Positions 52,216-64,000 of a DNA stretch of 64,000 bases are shown here, in pieces; the first letter of the stretch is position 1, and each line of letters opens with the position of its first letter. The position numbers and the translations under genes were made by a program. The DNA lies in contig NC_051088.1 of assembly GCF_901709675.1 (NCBI RefSeq), positions 4,239,664 to 4,303,663 of the forward strand. Direction: 5' to 3'. Source of the DNA: Syngnathus acus. Taxonomy: Eukaryota; Chordata; Actinopteri; Syngnathiformes; Syngnathidae. The notes below the pieces were generated by a model that saw only the letters and a program-made list of their open reading frames with translations, did not search any database and was not told the origin of the DNA.

Positions 52216-53165
52216 CACTATTCGAAAGTACGCTAGCTCACCAGTTAGGAATGACCGCTTTAAACAATGATCAAACTTACCAATTGTTTAATTAAAAACA
52301 GTATGCCAGTCTACATAAATATGAAAATTAGCATCAATTGGTATTGGTAAAATGTTTGTGTTGCCAACAGACATCCAGGATCATTTCCGGGAATTTGATG
52401 AAACCAGAGACAAAGCAGAGCCATAAGACTGATCTCAAATCGGTATCTATGAACCAGAACAATGAATGGCAAGCCTTGGGTTAAGAAGAGTAACGTGGCT
52501 AGCCGATCATGATGAACTGGAGGTTAGATCTCACTCACCTTGGAGCAACTAGAAAATCGCCTCATTCATCAGCTGGCAACCTCCAGCTAAACTAGAAAGG
52601 CTGTGAATCTTTAATGGCAACTCGTGTGATTTGCCGACCATCAATGAGATAAGGAACATCTTATAAATGTGCTCTTAAGGGCTGTCAGGTTTATTTGCGG
52701 AATGCTAAATGCTAATGTGCACCTTTGGTAGCTTACGGCATGCTAATAGCATCATTATGTTGACATTATAAGGAGACCTTTCTTGGGGCTTTAAGGCTTA
52801 TTTGTGTGTACGCTGTGATCATGAAAAGCCAAAGTAGAAAAGTGTGTTGCTAGGCGATATGATGTAGCTGGATGGATTTTCATTCTCTTTCCAATGGAAA
52901 CAGGTGGAGGACGTGTGGTCCTGATAGATGACAGCGAGCTCCCTGGCGTGACAGATTATTACAAGTTTGCATGCACGACTCGCACACATTCACATCTAAT
53001 CTTTTTATCTGTGTTGCATCCACCCCGTTAGGGGTGCTTATTGGTGTTCCACCTCCTAGTGCCGTGTAACGTATCACCTATACTGTTATTTAAAGCACTT
53101 CTATTTAACACTGTAGAAGTGTTATTTGTTAAATGCTGTAAATTCACGGATCATGTGGGAGTTCC

Positions 53166-53969
53166 TTGTGTAAAAGTGCATTTAATTGATAACTAGTCGA
53201 TTATCAAATAGTTAAATGCGATTAATCGGCAACTCATCGATTATCAAATTGTCCATTTGATTTTAATTCGTTTGATAAACAATTGTTTAGTTTTTTAATT
53301 CCAAATTGTCCAAATGGATTTCAGCTTCTTAGCAGTACATATTATCCGATTTCAGTCATCCTCTACGAAAGCAGGTAGATTATCTTTGAATCTATGAGTG
53401 AAATGAAACAATCGCTTTTAGTACTTTGAAAAACAATTATTTTGCCTGTTTTTGATTATGGTGTGGACCAAACCATTAACTGAATTCTAAGTATAAATAA
53501 TGTCATATTTTTTGATAAAGGGATGACATTTTAAACCATTTCAAAAAATGTTTACAATATATTTTTAAATTGTAGATTCCCGTAAACGTTCTAGATAAAT
53601 TTTTTGCACTGATTCTAAATCGGCCACTGTTTTTTCTTTAGTACATCCATCCATTTTCTGTACATCATATTTTCAAAATTACATTATATGTACTACAATC
53701 TAGCAATGTACTTGGTTAAATTTGTGAGGTTATCAACAGGTGGAATGTTTTTTGAAACACTGAATTAGATTGTATGGTATAATCCGTGTTGCTCAAGGTT
53801 TTATAGGTCAAACTTAAAAACCAAAACTTTAAATATCTCAAAAATACATTTCTTGCAAATCATGGTCAAAAATACATTTAGGGACACAGACATCTCTGAC
53901 TAAAAATTGCTGTTGACGAGTATAGACTGATTAATCGAGTAATAAAATCCTCTTGAGTTGCAGCCCTAA
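53166..53969. mobile_element. Truncated DNA transposon relic with GGGCTGCAACT end
   Basis: The right end CTCTTGAGTTGCAGCCCTAAA matches the AGGGCTGCAACT terminus of a fish element family. The interior has its usual CGATTATCAAAT / GATTAATCG words (53175-53260) and TGATTTCAGCTTCTTA-like sequence. The matching left terminus is missing. A hAT-like origin is likely but unproven. Confidence 0.45.
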
Positions 53970-54927
53970 ATGTTTTGCATTCAAGGCGGCCATGTTAATG
54001 TGTACTTCTGGCGAGATTTGCCCCGACAGATGGGGAGAGCTCTGATATTGTCCTGAAAGGCCTGAACCGCTGACTTTTAACAGTGGGGATCATGAGAGCC
54101 AGCTATTGGATCCCTCCAGGAGGGAGTTGGAGCAAAACAGTCGAGGCAGGTATCACGCAGAGGCACACGGCGAAGCAGGTGGAAATGCTTGTTCTTCAGG
54201 TCAGAGGCTGTGAGGAGGAGATAGAGGGGAGGGAAAATTGTTTCAAGGAGCAGCATTCGAGGAGGGTGGAAGTGATTACGGCATGATGACATCACCACAG
54301 ATAGCAGGACAGAAAAAAAGATGAAGCACTTACGTCATTCTGCCGCCACACATCACAACTCCTCTCTAATCTTTTTATCTGCCTTCATCCTGTGCTTTAC
54401 CTCCTCGACATGTGATTTTTCTTCGTTTTCTACTCACAGTACAAAAATGTTCCTGTAACAAAAAAAAAAAATCAATACTTGAATTCGTCCAATGCAGACA
54501 TGCAAATTTTGCTGAGAGAATTTATTGGCAGTGTTTACTCTTGTCATCCACCAAAGCTCAAATTAAATGCTTTTTATCGTTGTCTGATAGAAAAAGAAAA
54601 CTCGTGGGGTTCTCTCGAAACGACGGACGCAGGCCGAGAGAAAGACTCGGTCACGTGACGCAAGCTGATTCGTCAACGCTAACGAATAATTGCAAAACGA
54701 GAGATTGTGCTGTTGTGGCTGCCTTGTGGTAGCTCGCTCTGTGTTGTCTCTCCTTTTGGCACGTGGAATAATAGATCCGAGAAATTATTCAGAATCTCTT
54801 GCCTGTGGCTGCGGGTGGCTGGTATCTGTTAGACAGGGCCACTTGCTTCCTTCCCCCCACTATCGATGAACAAACTAATCTTCAGGCTAGAATATCCGAT
54901 TAGAGAAGCATTTTGACCTAACTGAAT

Positions 54928-54957
54928 CTGTTGTGTGTGTTTGTGTGTGTGCGTGTT
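54928..54957. repeat. Short TG microsatellite
   Basis: (TG)n with TTTG and TGCG interruptions. Confidence 0.8.
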
Positions 54958-56697
54958 TTTAGATTTTGGGTCCCAAGAATTCATAAAATAAAGATGGGCT
55001 GCATCAGAAGTGCGTGGGCAAGAAAATAACAATAAGGCAATGCTTTGTAAAGAAATGTGTTTATATTGGTCTTTTGTTTTGTTTCTTCTTTTTCTAACAA
55101 TCACAACAACATTTTAAATTCACGAGATTGTTTATCACATCTGAACAAACTTGGATGAGCAAGTCTGGTGCCGCAGTTTGAGTATTTTTGTCTAGCAGTT
55201 GATTTATTTATGAGCTCTGTTTAATTGTGATTCAGCAAAAATCTCCGTTTTACACTTTTAGCAGTGGAGCAGCTCTGCTCGAGTGTGGAAGTGTGTCAAG
55301 CGGGGAAATCGCTCCCCGAATTAGGAACAGCTCGTCCCATCTACTGTCATCCACAAGCAATTTATGACGATGTCACTTCCTCTAATAGGAGCCAAGAAAA
55401 AGATGCGGTCTTGCTGGCAGCTGCATTTTTAATATTAGAGTTGATCAATAAAAAAGGCTGCCTTACGTAATAGCTCTGGCTCTTAAGGCTTATTGGTTTT
55501 GTTTGGATCATATTGCAAACATAAATGTACTTAAGATGAACACATTGAAACGGTGACAAAGTGCTGTTGGCTGCCTGATTTTATTTCCTTAACTATCACT
55601 TCCTCTCAGACTGAAAATTCTGGGAACTGACAGCCATTTAAAATGAAGCTTTTATCTCTTATCCAATTATGTGCCTCCTTTGCCTCATCAAGAAGTGCTT
55701 TGAATAACCTCCAGCATGGTCACATTTTTCTATCGGCTCCGTCTTCAGTATGTTACTACGATGTTGTTAACTCTCTTGTCGGCTTTTGTTTTACTTTTAA
55801 ATATTTAATCTTTGCTCTCCACATTTTCTGTGCAAGGGCAACGTCTCCCTTGACAAAACTGGAACAACATGAACAACACGATCCTCCTTCAAGTCGCATC
55901 GCTCTAAAGGCCCTGTAAAGTACTGAAAACATGCACAAAGGCTAAAAACAATTTACTGGCAGATTGCTGAGAATTGAATTGTTAATCTCTTTTTCACCTT
56001 GTCAGTCGTGATGCACTTGGGCCCAAAGCATGAGTTGGCTTTCCCCCCACTATATATAAATGCTCAGCACCCTTATTTTATATGTGGCTATCCTTCACAG
56101 TTGAGAGTTTTAATAAAACATTGTCCCATTTCTATTCCTACAATGTGCAGTTACGCATCTCCTAGCTATGCCTCCAACCTTCAAAAATACATATTCCCTG
56201 ATATGTTATGTTGCGCGCAGTACACAACTCAACTGCAAATTACTATGCTACTTGTGGCTAGTAGCCAGTAGCCACCTATGGACTGGCAATGAGTCCATCC
56301 ATTATTCCACACCCACCCAACTGAGACACTCGAGGGAAAGGTAACTGTTTATTTTGTCCGCTAGCCCCTGAGCTAACAAGCTAGCAAGTTAGTGAGTTCT
56401 CTCGATCATGGCATGGTTCTTCACTATGCTAGCGATTTGCATCTGGTTTTTAATCATACAAATTTAGCAGGCTTTTTAACAATACTCTCCTGTGTTGTGC
56501 TAGATTTCCAAGACATTTTGTGTCCCTTTACAAGTTTACAGGATATTTAACTTTAAGAGACTCTATTCAGCTACTGTATGTTTTTCTACCGCAGTACAAT
56601 AAACTAATTGGTGGTCTATGTCATGTGATCACTCATGCCTGTATATTTATGTGTAAGTGTGCACTGTTGTGAGAATCACACGGTCGCCCATAACTAA

Positions 56698-56728
56698 GTG
56701 TGATTGTGCGTGTGTGTGTGTGTTTGTA
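56698..56728. repeat. Short TG microsatellite
   Basis: TGTGATTGTGCG followed by (TG)n. Confidence 0.8.
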
Positions 56729-59220
56729 ATTATCAGTACAGAGAGCTTGTCTCCATTCATTTTTAATGAGCTATGAGGCTGTGTTGCCACCATTAATAGA
56801 AAATTAGAGCCGACCATGAGCCAGCACGGCACATAAAAAGCCCAGAATCAAGGATGTGGAGTGCATTGCGTGAGGCGGGTTAATGACATGTTGGGGCTCA
56901 CTGTCTGCTCTGACAAAACACACGGAGCTGGAGATGGACAGAACGATGTGAAGAGGGAGAAGGGAGGGCAGACTCAAGGGAGTCCTTCAGCATTCACAAC
57001 AGTCAGCGTGAAGCAATGAGGCTTAACTACAAGGGCTTGGGTTTCAGTGGGATTCATTAGCATGAGACTTGAAACTGCAGTGATATTATCATTCCATGGA
57101 CCTCATTTTACTCAGTAAATTGCTGAGGTCAGGAGAAGAGCGGTGAGCTTTCTAAAACTTTTACGATGTCAAAGGCAACGGTGACCTCCATCCAGTCAGA
57201 AAAGCAGACTGAAATTTGGTAATTGATTTAGGCATGAACGTGAAATATTTGGATGGGGCCCTTGACAAGATGAGATACAATTTTTTTTACGTAAAATCCA
57301 GACAATTTTTGTTTGCTTGTTTGGACAGGAAATTTGTGAAAATTTGATAGACTATAAGCTCTGTGCGGTGGCAGCGACTTCACAACAAGAAGCAGTTTGG
57401 CAGATGGTGAACTAAGCAGACCCTTCAAGCCGTTTATTGGTGCTCCAAGTTGCAGTTTACTGGCCAATGAAACAAAACAAAGAATAATTTTATTCATTAC
57501 TCAAAACAACCTCATGGCTTTTTGCCTCATGTGAGTCCATTTAGTCTAATGCTAACAAACAATGCAAAAAGCCATAGACAAGCTAACAAATAACATCTTT
57601 GTCTCTGTGTTATAAATCTATAAGCAAAACAACACTCGCAGGAAAATATATTCTTTAGCTTTTTTTGAAAATGACATAAGTTCAAAAACATATATCATTA
57701 TAGCTATTTTTCATACTTAAACATTTTTTTGTTGTGTTTTGGAAGGCTGGAATGGATTCAAAGAATTTCAATTCATTTCAATTCATTTCAGTGTGAATTC
57801 CAATATGAATCTTTTCACTTAAAAAGGATTTGGATTCATCTTGAACCTGTATGTTAGCTTGCCCGTAGTTTGTTCGGACTACACATTGCACCAGACTCTG
57901 TTTTTTTGATTGCTTTTGCCATCTCAGGTTTCTGGTAACAACAATATTGCTGCAGCACTATAATAAAATGTCGTGCACCACTGCTGTCTCATAATGAACA
58001 CATTGTAAAACAACTTATTTTATAGTTATGTTTCTTGTAGTGGCAGAATTTCTGATACAGCGCTTTTATCATATCTCATTAGATTGCACAGATGTACCTT
58101 GTGTTGTGCTCTCAGAGCGTGTTGAGGCAAAGTGGTGTTCTTTATAAGCCTTCCCTTGTGTAAGATATTTAACAGTGGAAGCAATTAATTTGCATAATAG
58201 TGAATCATACCTCCTCTCATGGTCAGTCATGAAAAATGAGTCCACCAGGAGATTCTGCATCAGCAGATTTTACACAACTCTGCTTCAGACCCCACACATG
58301 CTGTTTGTTCACGAGTAAACACGAGACCAAGATCCTGCAGCCTGACCTTCATTCTTTGCTGCGAATAGGACGACGGCGCATTACCCGAGTGATTTGTGAG
58401 GCTTCCGTCACTGTGATGTTGACAATTTAACCTGCATTAACATAACTCTTCGTCTTCGCCAATGTCAGACCCTTGCCGCACCGTTGCCGGCCCCCCTTGC
58501 TGCCATCTCGAGAGTTAACAAAATACTGTTGAACTCTCCATTTTTACACTACAATGACAGTGAAAAAGATGGTATTTTTTTCCTTGTCGGGAGGTCCAAA
58601 GACCATTTAACAACCTGCTAATCTAGAAGACACACAATGGAACAGCAGGCAGCTACAAGGTTGCCGCTTGATATAATGTGCAGCGCATTGCTCTTCCTTC
58701 GTACAGCCTAGCAAGGACTTTTAATGGGCCTCTTGGAAGCAGTGGCGCGCCAATGTAGACGTGGCTGGGTCAGCAATCCACCTCAATGGGGTGGCAACGT
58801 TAATGCAAAATTTGCATTTTCTTCCATCAGGTGTGGGACCCCAGCCACTCATTCGACGATTGTTTACCAGCAGCCGTTAATAAACCATTGGTAGAGGCCA
58901 GAAAGACATAAGGCCTATCAGAATTATACCAAAATGTAGTGTCCAGAAAACCCCCAGGGTTCAAATTATGATGGATTAATTCCAACAGACGACAGTAAGT
59001 TCCACCCCTGCTGGGAGCCAATATCTAAGTTCTTGTTGTTCTAAGAAAAACTGTAACAAACATGACCGTTGGTGTGATTCATCCTCTGTTGAATGACCAC
59101 ATGATCCGCCTCTGGAGTGTGCATTTTTGTCCGCTCGCCTCAGATGTTTACCCTCATTACATGACTCTACGAAGCCTCCCAAGAGAGCCTTGGCTCTGTA
59201 ATGCGGCATGTTGGCGACAT

Positions 59221-59288
59221 GGATTGTGTGTGTGTGCATGTGTATGTGTGCGTCAACACGCTGGGATTGAAAACGCACACACACACGC
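59221..59288. repeat. TG tract followed by AC tract
   Basis: TG-rich repeat (59221-59250) and, 20 bases on, an AC-rich repeat (59272-59288). The two could pair as a hairpin. Confidence 0.75.
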
Positions 59289-59580
59289 GTTACATAATAC
59301 TGACAGAATACGCTGGCTTTTTAAGCACTATAATAGAATTCCAAACCATAGTTTAAAGGTCAAAAGGGAGCAGAAAAGCTGTGCTTGAAGCCCTTATGTC
59401 GGAAATTAATACGACACGTGCTTTATTTGAGCAGAAAAAAGTATTTTTAACAGAAATTTAGGAAAACCTACTCAGGCTGATACTCTGCATCACCCTTTGC
59501 CCCTTGCTTCTTGTGAGGATTTCTGTTTAAAGAGGATTTGGGGATTTCATGTGGATAAATGTCCTCAGAGAGTTTTTAGG

Positions 59581-59700
59581 CATACGGTTTCACTTTACTG
59601 AAATTCTTTTCACTATATAATGTAATGTAATATATAATAAAATACGGTTTCACTTTACTGAAATTATTTTCATCGTATAATATAATATAAAATAAAATAT
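59581..59700. repeat. 60-bp tandem duplication
   Basis: 59581-59640 and 59641-59700 align in register without gaps. They share TACGGTTTCACTTTACTGAAA and an AT-rich remainder with a handful of differences. Confidence 0.9.
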
Positions 59701-59701
59701 G

Positions 59702-59752
59702 ATATGTGTGTGTTTGTGTGTGTGTGCGTGCGTGCGTGTGTGTATTTATATT
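59702..59752. repeat. TG/TGCG microsatellite
   Basis: (TG)n with TGCG steps, directly after the 60-bp duplication. Confidence 0.85.
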
Positions 59753-60681
59753 TATTATGTGTGTATTTAGTCAGACACGATTCCTGTGGGTGCAGACAGA
59801 CAGATCAATAACCTCCTAGAAAAGCTCTAAATAGAACTAAATCATTTTCCCAAATGGATTATTGTGGCAGCAGCATAGGTGAGGACACAACATTCAATGT
59901 GCGCTCTTGTGTATTCTTTGAAACATGATTACATCAATACTTGTGTGAACTGATAAAGGTGGCGGCAGTGGTTCGGAATATCATCAAAGCAATATGGGTG
60001 TCAATTAAAAAAAGCAAAACAAGAGACGGGATTCCTTACACGTACCATTTGTACCAATCTCAGTCGTTGGTAAACATTGCACAGGTTACACCCAAATTTA
60101 TTTTCAATGAGGAAGTGGAAGACTGACAAGATGGGCAGGTGAGAAGAAATTGACAGACTGATTTGCTAGATTCAAAAACTATATTTAATATATATTTTTA
60201 TCATAGAATTTGGCTTTTGTTCCAACAGTTTCACTATGACGTTCATACAGTAAATTTAAATGCATTATGTTGCGTAATAGGATACAAAATGTCGATTACT
60301 GCTGTGCTTTCACAATTATTGACGGTGTGAATATATTGACCTTAGCTTGGTAAAATATTGATTTACTTAAAAGCATCTAAGATTAAATTAGTGGGTTGGA
60401 ATACTACTTGCTTTAGTTTTTAGATATTTTTGCAGAGGCCATTCCCATAGATGCTCTTTGAAGTGATAGCAACAACAAAGTTTTGTTATGTTGACATTTT
60501 TTTATGACTGAAGTTCACAGCCACAGGCTTTGATAATAATTAAAATGAAACCAACTGAGACAGCACAACATGTAAAAGAGGAGTTGAAAAGGAGAACGGA
60601 ATGGGGGGGGGGGGGCAAAAACTATAACGCAACCTCAACCAAATATTGATGTTGGTTGAGGTTACATCTTATCGTCTACAC

Positions 60682-61699
60682 CAGACATGGGCAAACTACG
60701 GCCCGCGGGCCACATCCGGCCCACGGGGCCGTTTAATCCGGCCCGCCAAACCTGAATAAATTGTATTGTTAATTTTGTTTTGGGTTATTTTCCCTGCAAT
60801 TACTATGTTTCCCCAGAAGATGGGGAAGCGCATTTACTCCCGGGAGCCGTGTCAGAAAGCTCAGTGCGTGTGCGTACTCAGTAGTACGTAGTAATTTCAT
60901 CTATCAGTGCCGAATTTCGAGGGTAGGCTGTGACGTCAGTATTCTCGTAATTCGCGCGCTGAGCTTTCAGATACAGTTTTATGCTAATGCCACCCACGAA
61001 GCTTCCCCTGGAATCCTTCCATTAAAATGAGGGGCCCGAAGAAAAGAAAGGTGGACACTGAGTGCCGAATGTTAAAAAAGAGTGGACAATTTGGCTCGAC
61101 CTAGTACGTGTGTGAGAAGACGTTCAGCCACATGAACGTCAACAAAGCCCGTCACAGATCTAGGTTAACGGACCGACACCTCGGCTCTATCCTAAGAATT
61201 ACCACAACAAAGTTTACTCCAGACTATGATGCACTAGCAAAAAAGGGAAACCAACAATACTATTGATTTCTTTATTACTTTATTTAGATGTATTCTTTCA
61301 CTGATTCTTCAAGATGATGTATTTGGTCAGAATGTTTGCCGTTGGATGTGATTTCACCTCATTCGATAAACATATTTCATAAATCTGACCTGCAGGCGCT
61401 GAAGTGATGGAAAATGTTATTCATCACAACAGTGTCGTATTTAATAAGAATCACTGATAGTAGTTTTTTGGTGAAATATTTTTTTAATGCTGTTAATAAA
61501 TGCATTTGTTTTCAAAAAGCTTTTTTTTAATATCCATGTTTTAGTATCTACTAAAAGTAAAAACCTTTTATGCAATGACCTTTACATGTCATTTATATTA
61601 CTTCACACAAACACTACATCCATCTGCTCCTGGTTCGGCCCCCCGGTCAAAATCTAGACCCCAATTCGGCCCGCAAGTCAAAAGGTTTGCCCACCCCTG
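60682..61699 (+). mobile_element. hAT transposon deletion derivative, 1018 bp, 8-bp target duplication
   Basis: Termini CAGACATGGGCAAACTACGG and (reverse complement of the right end) CAGGGGTGGGCAAACCTTTT, both followed by GGCCCGC-type motifs. GTCTACAC flanks the element on both sides (60674-60681 and 61700-61707), giving exact limits. Inside is a short remnant joining the first ~20 codons of a hAT transposase to its last ~53 codons; the middle is lost. Confidence 0.9.
61027..61266 (+). pseudogene. hAT (ZBED/GTF2IRD2-like) transposase, ends joined by deletion
   Basis: The ATG at 61027 starts MRGPKKRKVDTECRM, the basic opening common to this hAT group. From 61105 another frame reads YVCEKTFSHMNVNKARHRS, then RLTDRHLGSILRIT and FTPDYDALAKKGNQQ to TGA at 61264-61266. 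That is the C-terminal dimerisation region of transposases related to GTF2IRD2 and ZBED-type domesticated genes. A TAG stands just before TAC at 61105. The BED finger and catalytic core are missing, so the product would be inactive. Confidence 0.8.
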
Positions 61700-62188
61700 G
61701 TCTACACCATATCGGTGAACTAAAACCTTTTTTGTAGCCTGTTTGAAGAGAGGAGGATTATCACAGGCATGTAGCATGTGTGGACTTTTAAACATAAATT
61801 ACATTTGGTTCATGACAACCAGGACACGGGAAACACAAGCTGAAGATTTAAAGTAGATTGGAGAGTTGAAAGTGGTTATGAGGTCACGAGAGGTGTTAAA
61901 TAAAACACAATCACAATTTGTTTCTCTTCCCAAAGGTGTTTTACAGTGTTGAGGTCAGGGCCAGCAAATGCTTCTAAAAATAAAAATGACTATGGGTGTG
62001 GTTTTGTTGTTGGCCCCTCATTGGGAGACGGGCTTCAGTGCACTCCATTTATCATGTTGATCAAATTGGATTTTTCATTTGTTGGACTATGAAGCGTTTT
62101 TCGGGAAAAGCGAGATGCAACTTTATTTGTTACGCACACATTAATGTGAACACAAAGAGCAAACACAGATTTTGGGTGCTTCACTTAA

Positions 62189-62255
62189 CTCATTCACTGC
62201 CATCTCAGTACAAAGTGATGTTTGATGTCTATTGTCGTCAATGGCAGTGAATGAC
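62189..62255. mobile_element. 67-bp inverted-repeat element flanked by TTAA
   Basis: CTCATTCACTGCCAT at the left and, inverted, GTCATTCACTGCCAT at the right enclose about 37 bases. TTAA lies on both sides (62185-62188 and 62256-62259). The TTAA duplication would fit a piggyBac-type target. It is too small to encode anything. Confidence 0.6.
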
Positions 62256-62318
62256 TTAACACAATGAAAATGTAGTACTGTACTAAATTAAAAGTATTTA
62301 TTTCCCACAAAATGAGTA

Positions 62319-63032
62319 CTGTATTTTCCGCACCATAAGGCGCTTCGGGTTAAAAGGCGCAGACTCAATTGCGGGGTCTATTTTGTATCTAATCCACACA
62401 TAGGGCGCACCGCATTATAGGGCGCATGCATGCCATGACTTACGGTAAAAACAAAAAAACGTCACGGGAGCAAGACAGTGAGTTCGGTTGTACTTTATTC
62501 TACTGTACTCTCCTGTATTCACATTATTGTTGATTGATATTCATACGCAAATCCGTCCAAGTCCTCATCTTCTGTATCCAAACTAAACAGTTGGGCAAGT
62601 TCGCCATTAAACATGCCAAGTTCCTTCTCGTCGTTGTCACGTTGCTCTTCTGCAATGATCCTGGCTTTCTAGAAAGCTCCGATTGTGCCTCGTAAGCATG
62701 TCTCGTTGTCTATGCCATTTTAGAGGGTCCTAATGCTGTTTCCTTTGCACAAACGATTGTATTTATTCATCAATGGCGGCGGAGGTACGTACTCAACGTG
62801 TTACGTACAGTCCTCTGATTGTTTTTTTGCCCCGATCTACATAAAATGTAATGCCCTCTGATTGGTTCATCGTGTCTTCATGTTACGCCTGTATATTATG
62901 GAAGCCACACAAAACAACTTTACAGATTTTGGAATTCGGTCCACACAAAAGGCGCATCTTATTAAAAGGTGCACCTTCGTTTTTTGAGAAAATGAAAGGC
63001 TTTTAAGTGCACCTTATGGTGCGGAAAATACT
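62319..63032 (-). mobile_element. pogo-like DNA transposon derivative
   Basis: The left end CTGTATTTTCCGCACCATAAG pairs with the right end, whose reverse complement reads GTATTTTCCGCACCATAAGG. GGCGC / GCGCA words recur just inside. A minus-strand transposase C-terminus (62519-62675) includes LFSLDTEDEDLDGF. A TA lies at 62317-62318; the right border is blurred by a few bases. The rest of the transposase is missing. Confidence 0.7.
62519..62675 (-). pseudogene. pogo-like transposase, acidic C-terminal remnant
   Basis: The minus-strand frame reads KARIIAEEQRDNDEKELG, then MFNGELAQLFSLDTEDEDLDGF and ends EYQSTIM-stop at 62519. An in-frame TAG precedes KARII. The LF.SD/LD.E.EDxDGF pattern matches LFQSDNEEEDFDGF at about 12016 in the other pogo-like element, which supports a shared transposase ancestry. 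Confidence 0.65.
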
Positions 63033-64000
63033 GCAGTTACTTTTCTCCCCTTTTCCTCTGCAAGTTGGCCATCTTTAGGCAGCAAGTCTGTTTTATTTCA
63101 CCAATTGCAGACATGCTCACTCACAGCTGGCTGCAAAGCTTCTTTTCAAGACTGTATATTTTAACGTTACCTTGAGTTTTCCAACAAGAAAATCCTACCT
63201 CTCTCCAAAGAATTAACTTCATCGCCAAGGGGAAAATTCATTGGGCCGTACGTGTCACTTTGCCTGCACTGATGAAAAAAAAATAATAAAAAAGCTTAAA
63301 CTGCTGATGGAAAGTTTCAAAACTGTGACTTGTGGTAAAACATGTACCGGTATCAACCGGTAACGTAGCCTCAATACTTCTGCCCTCAGTTTTGTCTTTA
63401 CTTTCTGAATTCTTTTTGCTTAAGATAAACGGAGAAGTTCAAGTTGTATAGTGATTGTTTTTATTCCCGGTGTGTCAATACAGACTCAAATCAACCAGCT
63501 CATGTCCCCAAAGTCTTTCTATCTTTTCAAATGTTCACCTCATGCTTCAGTCTTGTGTCATTTCAGATGGATACGGGGGAGTGGGGGTTGGTAAACATGT
63601 CAACAGGAGCTCCTTAGGGGACAGGAGACAATCAGCAAATGTTAACAACAGTTCGACTGATAAAAAGAAAAAAAAACTTCCAAAAGTCTAACAAGTAGTA
63701 GACCTGTCATCAGGTTACCTGCTAAGTTTGTGTTTCACTGTCAGCTGAAATCGACAGGTGTGTTTTTTAGTGAGGTGAATTGTCGTTGGATGTCAGGGGG
63801 AGCTATTAGTGGCTGCTATTGACATCATACTGCAATGCCAAGTGATTCTTCTTCCTGACAGCAAATGAAAAACCTCCTTTTTCTGTATACACATTTCATT
63901 GCTGGCACAAATAGAGCAAGGATTACACAGTGGCCCCATGTCCACATGCGTGCCAGAGTGACAAGAAAAAAATGTGGGAAAGATCGCAAAGACTAAATAA

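Larger units (their letters stand above)
32745..64000 (+). other. kcnd3: kcnd3 intron 2 (5' 31.3 kb, runs off window)
   Basis: Begins with the donor GTAAGT at 32745, which splits codon 368 after its second base. The expected next exon, starting with the filter residues YGD and then MVPKT, was looked for by eye on the + strand and not found, so the intron probably runs past the end of the window. Vertebrate KCND3 is known for very large introns. Between the transposons and microsatellites listed separately, the sequence is AT-rich with no ORF that looks protein-like. Gene-free and otherwise unexplained stretches are 33526-34715, 36404-37925, 38045-45248, 47097-49554, 49716-51049, 52216-53165, 53970-59580 and 63036-64000. 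They may hold conserved regulatory elements, but that needs alignment. Confidence 0.7.

Overview
The window is animal nuclear DNA, almost certainly from a teleost fish (percomorph-like; a syngnathid such as a pipefish or seahorse is possible but is only an impression from the style of its repeats). It is AT-rich, has long stretches without coding sequence, split genes with GT-AG introns, many microsatellites, and tRNA-derived SINE, L2-like LINE, hAT, pogo-like and Tc1-like transposon copies of the kinds common in fish genomes.

One cellular gene is recognised: the 5' part of kcnd3, encoding the A-type voltage-gated potassium channel subunit Kv4.3, on the + strand. A CpG-rich promoter block (about 29700-29880) leads into an untranslated first exon that ends at a GTGAGT donor (last exon base 30111). 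Intron 1 (30112-31564) is short and is mostly a dead Tc1-like transposon. Exon 2 (31565-32744) begins after a strong polypyrimidine-AG acceptor and carries the ATG at 31642 in an ACCATGG context. It encodes residues 1-367 plus two bases of codon 368: the KChIP-binding N-terminus, the T1 domain with its zinc site, S1-S6 up to the pore helix, and the start of the selectivity filter. The exon stops inside the filter (TTLG | YGD) at a GTAAGT donor, the usual place in Kv4 genes. From 32745 to the end of the window (31.3 kb) the sequence appears to be intron 2; the exon starting with YGDMVPKT was not found.

Region 1-29700 lies upstream of the gene and contains no exon I can support. It holds SINE copies (about 118-212, 3876-3992, 7120-7539, 7800-7970), a hAT MITE (5392-5726), a long GATA array (10719-10840), a decayed pogo-like transposon (about 11715-12695) next to a LINE endonuclease fragment (12722-12881), a pogo-like MITE (27727-27895) and an L2-like LINE 3' end with reverse transcriptase (28012-28980). 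Intron 2 carries a 132-bp ATCC array, two more hAT MITEs, a clean SINE insertion with a 12-bp target duplication, an 824-bp pogo-like element with an internal duplication, Tc1-like and other transposon relics, a 1018-bp hAT deletion derivative that keeps both transposase ends, a 67-bp TTAA-flanked inverted repeat and a second pogo-like element.

No CRISPR array, operon, tRNA gene, rRNA or undescribed multi-gene system is visible. The most informative signals are the transposon structures: several have exact target-site duplications, and two independent pogo-like elements preserve the same acidic transposase C-terminus, which ties the fish 'CGGACTATAAGTCGC' and 'CGCACCATAAGGCGC' terminal-repeat families together.
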